A stretch of DNA of 64,000 bases from positions 1-64,000 of the forward strand of contig NZ_FNRM01000008.1 of NCBI RefSeq assembly GCF_900107845.1, read 5' to 3'. Source of the DNA: Alkalimonas amylolytica (lineage in GTDB: Bacteria; Pseudomonadota; Gammaproteobacteria; Enterobacterales; Alteromonadaceae). The first letter of the stretch is position 1, and each line of letters opens with the position of its first letter. Under the pieces are notes generated by a model. That model worked only from the letters and a program-made list of their open reading frames with translations. It was not told the DNA's origin and did no database searches. This document shows positions 40,281-49,677 of the stretch, piece after piece. The translations under genes and the position numbers were made by a program.

Positions 40281-41615
40281 ATGAATCGCTTCGTCTTGCC
40301 GCTGGCTGCTACTCTTATCCTGGCGGCCTGCGCCCAAACCCCATCCTCCACCCCACCCGCTGTGGAGCAGACTGCACCCAGCAATATTATTTTTATGATT
40401 GGCGATGGCATGGGGTCTAACTATCTGACGGCCTATCGTTATTTTCTGGCTGAAGGCAAACACCAACAGATTAAACCTACTATCTACGATCAGCTCTGGA
40501 CTGGCATGTCCAGTACCTGGCCGGATGATCAAACCCTGGTGACCGATTCTGCTGCCAGTGCCACCGCATTAGCGACAGGCTTTAAGTCATTTAATGGTGC
40601 CATCTCAGTCGACCAGCAACACGTACCCATTGGCACTATGATGCAGCAAGCTAAACGCCTGGGTAAAGCCAATGGCATAGTGGCCAGCTCACAAATCAAT
40701 CATGCCACACCGGCTGCTTTTTTAGCGCACAATAAAAGTCGACGGAATATGGATGCCATTGCCGATCAGTACTTTGATATTCGCATCAATGGGCAGTTGG
40801 TACCGGATGTAATGTTCGGTGGTGGTTTAACACACTTTATTCGCGACGATCGTAATCTGGTGTCTGAGTTTCAGGCCGAGGGCTATCAGTATGCCGACAG
40901 CTGGCAGCAGCTGAAGCAGCTAAACCAGATGCCGGCACTGGCACTGCTGGCTGAGAATGGCCTGCCTTATGTGCTCAACCAGGAGATGGAGTCACCGCTT
41001 CAGATCATGACAGAAAAAGCACTGGAGTTGTTGGCGGGTCACCCACACGGCTTTGTGCTGATGGTCGAAGGCAGCCAAATCGACTGGTGTGGTCATGCCA
41101 ATGACATTGCCTGCGCCATGGCTGAGATGCACGACTTTGCCAGGGCCATTCAGTCGGCCAAGGCGTTTGTTGATGCCAATCCGGATACTTTGCTGATTAT
41201 TACTGCCGATCACGAGACCGGAGGTCTGGCGCTGGCAGCCGATGGTATTTATGAATGGCGAGCCGATCTTATCTATGGTGTCCAGTTCACCGTGCGGGAA
41301 ATTACCCGTCGTATGATGGAGCTGGAGCAGGCTGAGCTGGCCGATCAATGGCGGCACTGGACCGGCCTAACATTAAGTGATGAGCAACGAATGGCCGTGC
41401 TGGCGGTCCATGATGACAAAACAGAGCTTAGAAACCTGCTAAATGGCTTTATCAATCAGGCCACCCGCACTGGCTGGACCACAACTGGTCATACAGCCGC
41501 CGATGTGCCGGTACTGGCTTATGGCAAAGGCGCTGAACAATTCACTGGTTTTATGGACAACATCGACATTGCCAAACGGCTGATGCAGTTTATCCAGTCT
41601 TCAGCCAGCCAATAA
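40281..41615 (+). CDS. Alkaline phosphatase, lipoprotein
   Basis: A 444-residue alkaline phosphatase superfamily enzyme that releases phosphate from monoesters outside the cytoplasm. The lipobox is LAAC (Cys17), so it is a membrane-anchored lipoprotein. Metal and catalytic motifs are MIGDGMGSNY, nucleophile Ser in TDSAASATALATG, EGSQIDWCGHAND, TADHETGGLAL, and a His in TTTGHTAADVPV. The ATG at 40281 is preferred because AAGGA lies six bases upstream (another ATG is 6 bp earlier). No convincing Pho box upstream. It ends 3 bp from the convergent chalcone-isomerase-like gene. Confidence 0.93.
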   Translation: MNRFVLPLAATLILAACAQTPSSTPPAVEQTAPSNIIFMIGDGMGSNYLTAYRYFLAEGKHQQIKPTIYDQLWTGMSSTWPDDQTLVTDSAASATALATGFKSFNGAISVDQQHVPIGTMMQQAKRLGKANGIVASSQINHATPAAFLAHNKSRRNMDAIADQYFDIRINGQLVPDVMFGGGLTHFIRDDRNLVSEFQAEGYQYADSWQQLKQLNQMPALALLAENGLPYVLNQEMESPLQIMTEKALELLAGHPHGFVLMVEGSQIDWCGHANDIACAMAEMHDFARAIQSAKAFVDANPDTLLIITADHETGGLALAADGIYEWRADLIYGVQFTVREITRRMMELEQAELADQWRHWTGLTLSDEQRMAVLAVHDDKTELRNLLNGFINQATRTGWTTTGHTAADVPVLAYGKGAEQFTGFMDNIDIAKRLMQFIQSSASQ

Positions 41616-41618
41616 AAA

Positions 41619-42125
41619 TCATCCCCTACGCGCCGCCAATAACTGGCGGCGAAGGCCCGGTGCGCTGGTATCCGGATGCAACCAAATATCAAAAAACAGT
41701 GGGCCAAAGTCGGCGTCGTCGATACGGCCAATAGGCTCTCCATTCAGGTAAAAGTCCACCGTCATATCATGCTGCAACAAAGCCGACAACCGATCCCCCC
41801 GACCCACATCCTGCCAGATGGTTTTAAGCTGACTGGCCCAGTCTTGCTGTTGCGCTTGGCTACTCTGGCCAAGGTGCTGCCACTGATCGACGGTAGCATC
41901 AATAAACTGGTCGCGACTGATGCTGCGCTTGTAGGTGAGCTCCAGCAACACAGGCGCATTTTTCTCATACCCCTCGAAGCTGCCATCACTGGTTTTTAAA
42001 CGGGCATCGTACAATTGCCAGAACATGTAACGAAAAGTACCTTCTCCGACCAATTGTAGATCCGGCATAGCAGCAGCTGGCCAGAGCCATACCAATAAAA
42101 GGATACTAAGCCATTTTTTCTGCAT
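41619..42125 (-). CDS. Chalcone isomerase-like family protein, exported
   Basis: A 168-residue protein with a signal peptide (cleaved near PAAAMP) and the fold pattern of bacterial chalcone isomerase-like proteins (LVGEGTFRYMFWQLYDARL, then LELTYKRSISRDQF and VDFYLNGEPIGRIDD). These bacterial proteins are not flavonoid enzymes; they are thought to bind fatty acid-like ligands. Its start overlaps the DUF2878 gene by 20 bp. The neighbourhood (SDR, DUF2878) is the same as in a lipid-related cluster seen in Alteromonadales, often with cfa and DUF3833/DUF1365 genes that are missing here. Confidence 0.82.
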   Translation of the reverse strand: MQKKWLSILLLVWLWPAAAMPDLQLVGEGTFRYMFWQLYDARLKTSDGSFEGYEKNAPVLLELTYKRSISRDQFIDATVDQWQHLGQSSQAQQQDWASQLKTIWQDVGRGDRLSALLQHDMTVDFYLNGEPIGRIDDADFGPLFFDIWLHPDTSAPGLRRQLLAARRG

Positions 42126-42597
42126 GCAAACGCTCCTTATTTAACGAACCATAGTAAGCAGCCAGGCCAGCCCAAATCAGAACCAGGCAAGTCCAGGACA
42201 ACCAGCCCAATGGCATCAATAGCTGACCGCCACTAAGCACTGCACCACCGAGATATGACAATGGGCCACCAACAGCCCCCAGTAGCGGCGCAAGCCAGAG
42301 ATTTCTGAGTAAAGAAGCAAAGACTTCCACCACAGCCAAGGCAAACAAACACCACAACAGCAAGAACCAGGCAGGCAGCCAAATGGTGGTGGTAAACTGC
42401 AACACCCCGGTTAGCACCAGTACACTGTCAATACCAATACCAAGCAATGCCAGTTGCAGTACCAGGATTTGCTGGGATTTCGGCAAACGCCACCAAGCCC
42501 AGAACAGGTAAATAGCCACCGGCAGCATGGCCAGGTGTTGAAAATACACCAGCGCCAGCCAACCCAGTTCAAAGCCAATCACGGCGCGCCAATTCAT
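42106..42597 (-). CDS. DUF2878 inner-membrane protein
   Basis: A 163-residue protein with five or so hydrophobic helices and the DUF2878 pattern (ALLGIGIDSVLVLTGVLQF). Function is unknown. Overlaps: ATGA with the SDR gene upstream (42594-42597) and 20 bp with the chalcone-isomerase-like gene downstream, so the three are one translationally coupled unit. Confidence 0.85.
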   Translation of the reverse strand: MNWRAVIGFELGWLALVYFQHLAMLPVAIYLFWAWWRLPKSQQILVLQLALLGIGIDSVLVLTGVLQFTTTIWLPAWFLLLWCLFALAVVEVFASLLRNLWLAPLLGAVGGPLSYLGGAVLSGGQLLMPLGWLSWTCLVLIWAGLAAYYGSLNKERLHAEKMA

Positions 42598-43331
42598 GGT
42601 TTCATCCTCTTCGCCAGACGAATTCGCCAGCGATACGGCAAAACCCGCAACAGATTTAGCGACCAGACCAGGCGTTTGGGAAATCGAATACGCGGCTTGC
42701 TGTGATCCAGCCCAGAGACAATGCGGTTAGTAGCATCTTCCACAGTCAGTAAAAACGGCATAGCAAAATCATTCTTCTGTGTCAGCGGTGTATCAACAAA
42801 ACCTGGCTCAATCAGGCTCACCGCCACGCCCTCACTGGCCCAATCGGCCCGCAAGCTGTCGGCAAAATAACTGACGGCAGCTTTACTGGCGCCATAGGCT
42901 TCGGCCCGGGTAAATGGAAAATAATGCGCTAAGCTGCTTACCAACGCCAACCGACCTTTTGCCGCCTGTTTAAGCAAAGGCAGCAGAGCAGCACTGAGCG
43001 CAACCAAAGCAAAGAAGTTAATGGCGAAAGTCTGCTCAAAGTCACTTAGCTTAAGATCAGTTGCATCCACATAGATGCAGGTACCTGCATTGAGAATGGC
43101 TAAATCGAGTGGCTGACCAGAGTCTGTTAGAGCCTGGCACAGCGCTGCGATGTCTTTAGCCTGAGTAAGATCCGCGGTAAAAGGCTGAATGCTGGTGTGC
43201 TGCTGTGCTAACGCATTCAGCGCATCGGTCGAGCGGGCCACCGCCAACACCTGCCAGCCCGCTTTGGCATAATGCATAGCCAACTGACGGCCAATGCCTG
43301 AGCTAGCACCGGTAATTAAGCAATTAGGCAT
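42594..43331 (-). CDS. SDR-family oxidoreductase
   Basis: A 245-residue short-chain dehydrogenase/reductase. The NAD(P)-binding motif TGASSGIG is at residues 7-14, NAG at about 81, catalytic Ser near SSLAHYF and YxxxK in YGASKAAVS (about 145). The C-terminal ~40 residues are basic. The substrate is unknown; membership in a trio with DUF2878 and a chalcone-isomerase-like protein suggests lipid metabolism. First gene of the trio. Confidence 0.9.
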   Translation of the reverse strand: MPNCLITGASSGIGRQLAMHYAKAGWQVLAVARSTDALNALAQQHTSIQPFTADLTQAKDIAALCQALTDSGQPLDLAILNAGTCIYVDATDLKLSDFEQTFAINFFALVALSAALLPLLKQAAKGRLALVSSLAHYFPFTRAEAYGASKAAVSYFADSLRADWASEGVAVSLIEPGFVDTPLTQKNDFAMPFLLTVEDATNRIVSGLDHSKPRIRFPKRLVWSLNLLRVLPYRWRIRLAKRMKP

Positions 43332-43395
43332 GATGGTTCCGATTGAGGGTAATGCAGGCTTATACGAACAGAAAGATAAGGAAGATCAGAACGAC

Positions 43396-43692
43396 TCAGG
43401 CGTAAAGATCAATGCCCAACATGGATTGCAGTTCAGTACGTTGCTGTTGATTGGCAATGTCCTGATACAGCGCCGTCTTTTGCGAGGTCTGAGCCCCTGC
43501 TGGCATGGCATTTTGCCGGCTGCGGTTTTGCTCCAGCGTATCCAGTGCTTTTTCAGAGCGGCGTATCCCCCGTCCTTCAGGCAACTCCGAGTTAACAGCT
43601 GGCTCTTGTGGCCGGGCAGGCCGCGCTGTGGTATCCCGAAAGATCCCAGCGACGCCAGTGGCAGCAAGATTGTTATCCAGACTCAGGCTCAA
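43396..43692 (-). CDS. Small hypothetical protein
   Basis: A 98-residue hydrophilic protein of unknown function, reading leftward between tsaB and the SDR gene. Its C-terminal end (ALYQDIANQQQRTELQSMLG) is helical and resembles small conserved proteins found near tsaB in relatives. The only start in frame is a TTG with a poor ribosome site, so the N-terminus is uncertain. No transmembrane segments or signal. Confidence 0.5.
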   Translation of the reverse strand: MSLSLDNNLAATGVAGIFRDTTARPARPQEPAVNSELPEGRGIRRSEKALDTLEQNRSRQNAMPAGAQTSQKTALYQDIANQQQRTELQSMLGIDLYA

Positions 43693-43754
43693 AGAGGTGG
43701 CTCAACAGAGAGATGAATGCTCAGAGTATAACCAGATATCCGCCAACTGAAAAG

Positions 43755-44438
43755 TCAGCGACCAGGGAGTTTTTGCCAGCTGACGGTATCGCGCACATAG
43801 CTAGGCTCCGCCTGCTCCGCCGCTACAAAGCTGCCCGCCTGCCAGGCTGGCCCGGCCAGAGTCAACATATCCCGGGCCGATGGATACAGAATATCGGTGC
43901 TTTGCGCCGGCTGCCATTGCTGCAACACAGCCCCGTAAGTCTGCCAGCCGGTACCGACAGCAGTGCACTCTGCAGAGTGGGTCCGCGGTTGCAGCAACTC
44001 TGGCCGGATCGCCTGCTCCAGCCCCTGCAATTGCATCACGCCGCTATCGTCCAACTGATATTCACCAAAGTAGATTTCTGCCATACGGGCATCAATGGCG
44101 GCCAGTACCTGCCGGGCCTGATGCAATCGCTGCGCCGCCTGAGCCATCGCCGCCAGTGTAGAGATGCCATACAACGGCAAGTCAGCACCAAAAGCCAGCC
44201 CCTGCGCCACCCCAACACCAATGCGCACCCCGGTAAAACTGCCTGGCCCCTTGCCAAACACCAACCCATCCAATTGGCTCAGTGTCAGCCCAGCATCGCT
44301 CAACAGCTGTTGCACCATCGGCAGTACCCGCTTGCTGTGTTGCTGCGGACAAACTTCATCCAAAGCCAACACCTCGTCATTCAGTCGCAAAGCGACCGAA
44401 CACGCTTCGGTTGAGGTATCTAAGGCCAGTAATTTCAC
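43755..44438 (-). CDS. tsaB: tRNA threonylcarbamoyladenosine biosynthesis protein TsaB
   Basis: A 227-residue ASKHA-fold protein that partners TsaD in making t6A37 in ANN-decoding tRNAs. The N-terminal LLALDTSTEACSVAL and the segment GKGPGSFTGVRIGVGVAQGL (about 64-83) are diagnostic. A GTG start is used. E. coli TsaB has 231 residues. It lies 64 bp after yoaA in the same direction, the same pairing as in E. coli. Confidence 0.95.
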   Translation of the reverse strand: MKLLALDTSTEACSVALRLNDEVLALDEVCPQQHSKRVLPMVQQLLSDAGLTLSQLDGLVFGKGPGSFTGVRIGVGVAQGLAFGADLPLYGISTLAAMAQAAQRLHQARQVLAAIDARMAEIYFGEYQLDDSGVMQLQGLEQAIRPELLQPRTHSAECTAVGTGWQTYGAVLQQWQPAQSTDILYPSARDMLTLAGPAWQAGSFVAAEQAEPSYVRDTVSWQKLPGR

Positions 44439-44502
44439 ATTCTACTCCAGCGCAGCACTTAAAGAGCCCGGATTTTACCTGCTCAGGCGCTAAAATACCA
44501 TG

Positions 44503-46449
44503 TCAGTCAGAGCGCTTGGCAGCGTCTTTATCGGCAATAAACTGCAACGTTCTGGTCAAGTCCCTTGTGCGCTGCATCGGCGGCAGGCTTTTTAAAAACA
44601 CGTCACCATAAGGCCTGGTCACCAACCGGTTGTCGCAAATCACCAGCACGCCACGATCGGTGACATCCCGGATCAACCGGCCAACCCCTTGCTTTAAACT
44701 GATCACCGCCTGCGGCAGCTGCACTGCCGCAAAAGGATCCCCCCCCTGCTTGCTGCTGGCTTCCATCCGCGCCTGCAACAAGGGATCGTCCGGGCTGGCA
44801 AAAGGCAGTTTGTCGATAATCACCAGGCTAAGCGCATCCCCCCGTACGTCTACGCCTTCCCAGAAGCTGCTGGTGCCAAGCAGCACCGCATCATCCAGCT
44901 GCACAAATTTATCCAGCAACACCCGTTTGCTGGTTTGGCCCTGCACCAGTACCGGCTGGCGGATCTGTTCCGGCAGCACATCCGCCATCCACTTTAACAT
45001 GCGGTGGCTGGTAAAGAGCATAAAGCAGCGCCCCTGATTGGCCTGAATCAGGGGGATAGCCGTTTGCAGCAATGCTTGTTGCATGGCCTGGTGCTGATGT
45101 GGCTCGGGCAGATAACGTGGTACACACAAGAGCGCCTGCTGCTGGTAATCAAAAGGGCTGTCCAACAACAGACTATCGGCTTGCTCCAGCCCCATCTGCT
45201 GCTGGTAATGAACAAAACCACCATCAACCGACAGAGTTGCCGAGGTGAAAATCCAGCTTTTCTGCCCGGCAAACACCACTTCGCGAAATTTTTCGGCAAT
45301 ACTTAGCGGCGTCAGGTGCAAGGTGAGATGCATGCGGCTGGTGTCGTACCAAAGACTGACATCCGGCTTACTGGTATCGTTGAGTTTTTGCAAGCGGCTA
45401 CGGTTTTGCGCCAGCCGCTCAAAGCAATGATCAGCCGCCTCGCTGCGCCCCAGACTTTCCTTTAATACCTGATACAGTAAATCCATAGTTTCGGTTAAGC
45501 GCTGCATCATGCTTTGCATCTGAGGCTGCTGGCTACGCTCGCGCCAGTTACCCCGCTCGGGCTCTACCGGGAACTGCAAGCGCCAGTCTTTCACCTGTTG
45601 CGCAACTTTGTCAGTGATTTTGCGCAGCTGGGGGTGATCGCGCAAATCGGTTTTGCAGGCCAGATCCAGATCACGGCACAGCTCCAGTAGCTGACGGCTG
45701 GATACATGCTCGCCAAAGTAATCGCAGGCTAAATCCGGCAATTGATGGGCTTCATCGAACACAAACACATCCATTTGCGGTAACAGCTCACCAAAACCGG
45801 TGTCTTTAATGGCCAGATCGGCAAAAAACAAATGGTGATTGACTACCACCAGATCGGCCGCCTGGGCTTTTTTGCGGGCTTTGAGCAAATGGCAGTTTTC
45901 GTACACCGGGCAGTCTTTCCCCAGGCAGTTGTCGGTGGTACTGGTGACGTAAGGCAGTGCTTTGGAGTCTTCGGCAATGTACGTCAGCTCACCGATATCG
46001 CCGGTTTGGGTTTCTGCGGCCCACTTGTTGATTAAACTTAAATCCTGCATCAGCTGCGGCTCGGCCACCGGCACATGGGCCACATGCTGCTCTAGCCGGT
46101 ACAGACACAAGTAATTGGAGCGGCCTTTTAACAGCGCCAATTGCAGTGGGCTGGCCAAAGCGGCCGTCATCGTTGGTAAGTCGCGGTGAAACAGCTGTTC
46201 CTGCAGATTCTTGGTACCGGTCGAGATCAGCACTTTCTGGCCGGATAACAGCGCCGGTACCAGATAGGCAAAGGTCTTGCCGGTACCTGTGCCGGCTTCA
46301 GCCACCAGCACACTCTGATTATCGATGGCTTGGGCAATGCTATCCGCTAACTGCAATTGGGCATTGCGGGCACGAAAACCAGCAATATGGCGGGCCAGCG
46401 GCCCTTCAGAGCGAAATGCAGCTGCGACTTCTTTACGAATGGATGCCAT
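44503..46449 (-). CDS. yoaA: ATP-dependent DNA helicase YoaA (DinG/XPD family)
   Basis: A 648-residue superfamily 2, iron-sulfur helicase of the XPD/DinG type involved in replication-linked repair. Walker A is GTGTGKTFAYL (about 56-66). The Fe-S cysteine cluster spans CLGKDCPVYENC (about 172-183). The DEAH box is FDEAHQLPDL and motif VI is QGVGRLIRDVTDRG (about 597-610). E. coli YoaA has 636 residues. It starts 55 bp after a small hypothetical gene. Confidence 0.94.
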   Translation of the reverse strand: MASIRKEVAAAFRSEGPLARHIAGFRARNAQLQLADSIAQAIDNQSVLVAEAGTGTGKTFAYLVPALLSGQKVLISTGTKNLQEQLFHRDLPTMTAALASPLQLALLKGRSNYLCLYRLEQHVAHVPVAEPQLMQDLSLINKWAAETQTGDIGELTYIAEDSKALPYVTSTTDNCLGKDCPVYENCHLLKARKKAQAADLVVVNHHLFFADLAIKDTGFGELLPQMDVFVFDEAHQLPDLACDYFGEHVSSRQLLELCRDLDLACKTDLRDHPQLRKITDKVAQQVKDWRLQFPVEPERGNWRERSQQPQMQSMMQRLTETMDLLYQVLKESLGRSEAADHCFERLAQNRSRLQKLNDTSKPDVSLWYDTSRMHLTLHLTPLSIAEKFREVVFAGQKSWIFTSATLSVDGGFVHYQQQMGLEQADSLLLDSPFDYQQQALLCVPRYLPEPHQHQAMQQALLQTAIPLIQANQGRCFMLFTSHRMLKWMADVLPEQIRQPVLVQGQTSKRVLLDKFVQLDDAVLLGTSSFWEGVDVRGDALSLVIIDKLPFASPDDPLLQARMEASSKQGGDPFAAVQLPQAVISLKQGVGRLIRDVTDRGVLVICDNRLVTRPYGDVFLKSLPPMQRTRDLTRTLQFIADKDAAKRSD

Positions 46450-46504
46450 GCCTGCCTTAACGAAGGTAACGATAATTTTATGGCGCTATGGTAGCAGAAA
46501 AGGC

Positions 46505-46756
46505 TCAGATATAGATATCGACATGGCCATCGGCATCGACGGTTTGCTCTGCTTCCGGCGTGGTTTCCGGCCCGGCTGGTACATCGTCTTTGCGCCTGCG
46601 ATGCCTGCTTTGGCGCCTTTCCGGGGTGTCACGCTGTTCATTTTCTTTTTTTAACGGCGTTAGGCGTGCTTCTTTAAACACAGGAGGAACGACCCGCGGT
46701 TCCTGTTCAACAGGGGTACCAGGCGTACGCGGCAAAAATGGAATAATGACATCCAT
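46505..46756 (-). CDS. Small proline/arginine-rich hypothetical protein
   Basis: An 83-residue protein, proline-rich at the N-terminus with a very basic middle (RRQSRHRRRKDD) and acidic C-terminus ending DGHVDIYI. A good ribosome site (GGAGG) precedes the ATG. No known family; probably intrinsically disordered. The basic patch might bind nucleic acid. It lies immediately upstream of yoaA in the same direction and may be cotranscribed with it. Confidence 0.6.
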   Translation of the reverse strand: MDVIIPFLPRTPGTPVEQEPRVVPPVFKEARLTPLKKENEQRDTPERRQSRHRRRKDDVPAGPETTPEAEQTVDADGHVDIYI

Positions 46757-46811
46757 TTGGGGCCTCCGGGTGCGAATTTAACCATAGCTTAGCAGTTTAT
46801 CGGCCAGTACG

Positions 46812-46852
46812 GTTAAAACTTAAGCAACAGCATGCAAGCAACTGTTGCTTAA
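46812..46852 (-). terminator. Terminator of the hydroxyproline operon
   Basis: An 11-bp perfect stem TTAAGCAACAG/CTGTTGCTTAA (46820-46830 with 46842-46852) with an 11-base loop, followed by GTTTTAACC on the minus strand. It lies 38 bp past the M24 stop codon and isolates the operon from yoaA. Confidence 0.8.
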
Positions 46853-46889
46853 TCTAAGACTGCGCGTAACTTACAACAGTTCCATCACC

Positions 46890-48104
46890 TTACGGCTTTA
46901 GGCCGAACGGATCATCAATCGCGTGTGCCGGCTCGGTAAACCAAACCGGGCCTTGCTCTGTCATATAAAAGTGATCTTCCAGCCGCACGCCGAACTCACC
47001 AGGCAATACCAACATAGGTTCGTTGCTAAAACACATACCCTCTGCCAGTGCGGTGGTATTGCCTTCCACCAGATAGGGCCACTCATGGATATCCAGCCCT
47101 ATGCCGTGGCCGGTTCGGTGAGGCAGGCCCGGTAGCTGATAATCCGGACCATAGCCTTGTTGCTGCAGATAGCCCCGGGCTGCCCTATCTACTTGCTGGC
47201 AAGCCTGGCCGGGCTGAGCTGCTTCGAAAGCCACCCATTGAGCCTTTTTCTCGTGCAGCCACACCGAGCGCTGTTTTGCGCTGGCCTCCCCAAACACATA
47301 GCTGCGGGTGATATCCGATAAATAGCCATGCAAACGACAGCCGGTATCAATCAGCACCATGTCGCCATCTTGCAGCACTTTGGGATGGGCTACGCCATGT
47401 GGGAAAGCTGTGTCAGTGCCAAACAGCACGATACAAAAATAAGAGCCACTGGCCCCGACCCGGCGATGCGCTTCATCGATAAAGCTGGTGACTTCGGCGG
47501 TGCTGATGCCCGGATACAAGATGCTGGCTGTGGCCTGATGCACTGCCAATGTCATGTCCATGGCCCTTTGAATAAGCGCCAGCTCAGCGGCTGATTTCTG
47601 CATTCGACAGCCTGCCGTTACCGTTTTGGCATCGCTGAGCTGAAGCTCCGGCCCCATCTGGCGAATGCCATCAGCAATAAAAAACTGCGCGCTTTCATCA
47701 ATGGCCAAGCTAGCTTGCGGGCCGGCAAAAGCCGTGACAGCATCGGCGCAAAGCTGATAGGGGTTCTGGTGTTCCTGCCAGCTTAAAATCGCGCCGGGTA
47801 CCAACATAAGAGGCTCAAGGCTGCCGATTTCAAAATGCGGCAACACATACAACAAACGGCCATCGCGCAGCAACAAGGCCGCCACCAACCGCTCACTGGC
47901 ATACCAATCCACACCGGTAAAATAACGCAGGTTAGTGCCAGCATTGAGCAGCACAGCATCCAGTTGCTGTTGCTGCATCAGGCTAAGCGCTTTATCGATC
48001 CGTTGCCGGTATTCTGCCACCGCGATAGGAGCCACCGAGGCCGTCATATCGTTTAACCCATTTAAGGCTTCTTCTTTGCTTTTACCGCCAATGCCGTTTG
48101 CCAT
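46890..48104 (-). CDS. M24 family metallopeptidase, Xaa-Pro dipeptidase-like
   Basis: A 404-residue creatinase-N plus M24 pita-bread peptidase. Metal ligands: Asp in LIDTGCRLHGYLSDITRSY (two Asp), His in HGIGLDIHEWPY, Glu in CFSNEPM and Glu in VRLEDHFY. Family members cut Xaa-Pro bonds. Its place at the end of the hydroxyproline operon suggests that it releases proline or hydroxyproline from collagen-derived peptides in the cytoplasm. The ATG at 48104 has CAGGAG six bases upstream and is preferred to the one at 48125. That upstream ATG is the one overlapping the dehydrogenase stop. It is distinct from PepP (9826-11178). Confidence 0.88.
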   Translation of the reverse strand: MANGIGGKSKEEALNGLNDMTASVAPIAVAEYRQRIDKALSLMQQQQLDAVLLNAGTNLRYFTGVDWYASERLVAALLLRDGRLLYVLPHFEIGSLEPLMLVPGAILSWQEHQNPYQLCADAVTAFAGPQASLAIDESAQFFIADGIRQMGPELQLSDAKTVTAGCRMQKSAAELALIQRAMDMTLAVHQATASILYPGISTAEVTSFIDEAHRRVGASGSYFCIVLFGTDTAFPHGVAHPKVLQDGDMVLIDTGCRLHGYLSDITRSYVFGEASAKQRSVWLHEKKAQWVAFEAAQPGQACQQVDRAARGYLQQQGYGPDYQLPGLPHRTGHGIGLDIHEWPYLVEGNTTALAEGMCFSNEPMLVLPGEFGVRLEDHFYMTEQGPVWFTEPAHAIDDPFGLKP

Positions 48105-48124
48105 TGATAACTCCTGTTGTTTCA

Positions 48125-49645
48125 TTACTGCGATGCTTGCTGGTCAAAATACCAGGCTGGTACATTCTGATAGCATACCGGACGGACAAAGCGCTGTATC
48201 GCCCGACTACCGACTGCCGTGTACCGACTGTCGGAAGCTGCCGGGAAAGGCCCGCCATGGTTCATGCTGGCACAGACTTCTACCCCAGTGGGCATCTGAC
48301 CTACAATCACCCGGCCTGCCTTTTGCTCCAGCGCCTGCAACAGAGTTCGCACGCTAGCCTGCTCGCTGCCGCTGGCGTACAGGGTGGCGGTTAACTGGCC
48401 CGCCAAAGTGGTCAGCAGCATCTCCAACTCAGTGACATCACTGCACTCAATCAGCAAGGTTGCCGGGCCAAACACTTCTTCACGCAGCAATGGCTGCTCG
48501 ACAAAAGTACGGGCAGAGGTACAAAAAATACGAGCTCTGGTAAAACAACCCTCTTCCTCCCCCTGGCCTTCAGCCAATAAGCTTACACCGGCAGTCTGCT
48601 GTAAAGTCGCAGCCTGCTGTCGGTAAGATGTGGCTATCTTAGGCGTCAGCATGGCCCAGGCGATGTGCTGCCGGCACAAAGCCTGCAACTGTGCTTTCAA
48701 TGCGTCACTGCCAGCATCGCGCAGCAAAAACACCAGGCCTGGCCGGGTGCAAAACTGTCCCTGCCCCATCACCACTGAATTGAATAATTGCTCAGCAAAG
48801 ACCTCGCTATGCTGTTGCAGGTAAGCAGGCAACACACAGACCGGATTTTGAGAGCCCAGCTCGCCATAAAAAGGAATGGGCTCTTTACGCTGCCAAATCA
48901 AACGCTGAAAGTGCATACCAACCTGCTCCGAGCCAGTAAAAGCCACTGCTTTAATGGCCGGATGCTGGATCAGTTGCTCAGAAAATGCATGCGTCCTTGC
49001 ATGCACCAAGGCAAACACTCCTATCGGCATCTGGCACTGCTCTATCGCATTGGCGATGGCTCTGGCTACCAGCTCACTGGTAGCCGGGTGGGCGTTGTGT
49101 GCTTTGACAATCACCGGGCAACCGGCTGCCAGGGCTGAGGCGGTATCGCCACCGGCGACCGAAAAAGCCAGCGGAAAGTTGCTGGCACCAAATACCACCA
49201 CAGGGCCCAGCGCCACAGTGCGCAAACGCAACTCTGGTTTGGGCAGTGGCTGACGGTCTGGCTGAGCCTGCTCGTGCACTTCCTCTTGCGGTGAACGCAG
49301 CAAGCTGGCAAAAAGCCGCAGCTGATTGCAGGTTCGGCCACGCTCCCCTTCTACCCGGGCCTTTGGCAAGGCTGTTTCTGCCATCACCGTCTCAATCAAA
49401 AGCTCGCCCAGTGCTTCAATATTGTCTGCAATGTGCTCAAGAAAAGCAGCCCGTTGCTCGCGGCTGGTTAATCGATACGTTAAGGCAGCACTTTCCGCCA
49501 GTTCGGTGACTTGTTGTAACTCCATCGAACCTGCTTCAGCAAAGGCCCAACGTAATGACTGATTTAATGCAGGATTAAATGAGCAAGCGTCAGCTTGTGG
49601 CTGCCCCTGCCAGCGGCCGCCGATGTAATGTTGTCCTGTAATCAT
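48125..49645 (-). CDS. 2-oxoglutarate semialdehyde dehydrogenase (NADP+), aldehyde dehydrogenase family
   Basis: A 506-residue aldehyde dehydrogenase, the last enzyme of the hydroxyproline route, oxidising 2,5-dioxopentanoate to 2-oxoglutarate. The catalytic Cys is in GQFCTRPGLVF (about 299) and the general-base Glu in PFYGELGSQNPVC; FTGSEQVG marks cofactor binding. The long N-terminal region and the GQFC motif are those of the KGSADH-III group found with hydroxyproline genes. The ATG at 49645, starting MITGQHYIGG, is chosen over one 30 bp upstream. It lies in the operon lhpC-lhpA-this gene-M24 peptidase. Confidence 0.9.
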   Translation of the reverse strand: MITGQHYIGGRWQGQPQADACSFNPALNQSLRWAFAEAGSMELQQVTELAESAALTYRLTSREQRAAFLEHIADNIEALGELLIETVMAETALPKARVEGERGRTCNQLRLFASLLRSPQEEVHEQAQPDRQPLPKPELRLRTVALGPVVVFGASNFPLAFSVAGGDTASALAAGCPVIVKAHNAHPATSELVARAIANAIEQCQMPIGVFALVHARTHAFSEQLIQHPAIKAVAFTGSEQVGMHFQRLIWQRKEPIPFYGELGSQNPVCVLPAYLQQHSEVFAEQLFNSVVMGQGQFCTRPGLVFLLRDAGSDALKAQLQALCRQHIAWAMLTPKIATSYRQQAATLQQTAGVSLLAEGQGEEEGCFTRARIFCTSARTFVEQPLLREEVFGPATLLIECSDVTELEMLLTTLAGQLTATLYASGSEQASVRTLLQALEQKAGRVIVGQMPTGVEVCASMNHGGPFPAASDSRYTAVGSRAIQRFVRPVCYQNVPAWYFDQQASQ

Positions 49646-49677
49646 GGTTGCTGTACTCCTGGTTCCTGTAGTCATAG

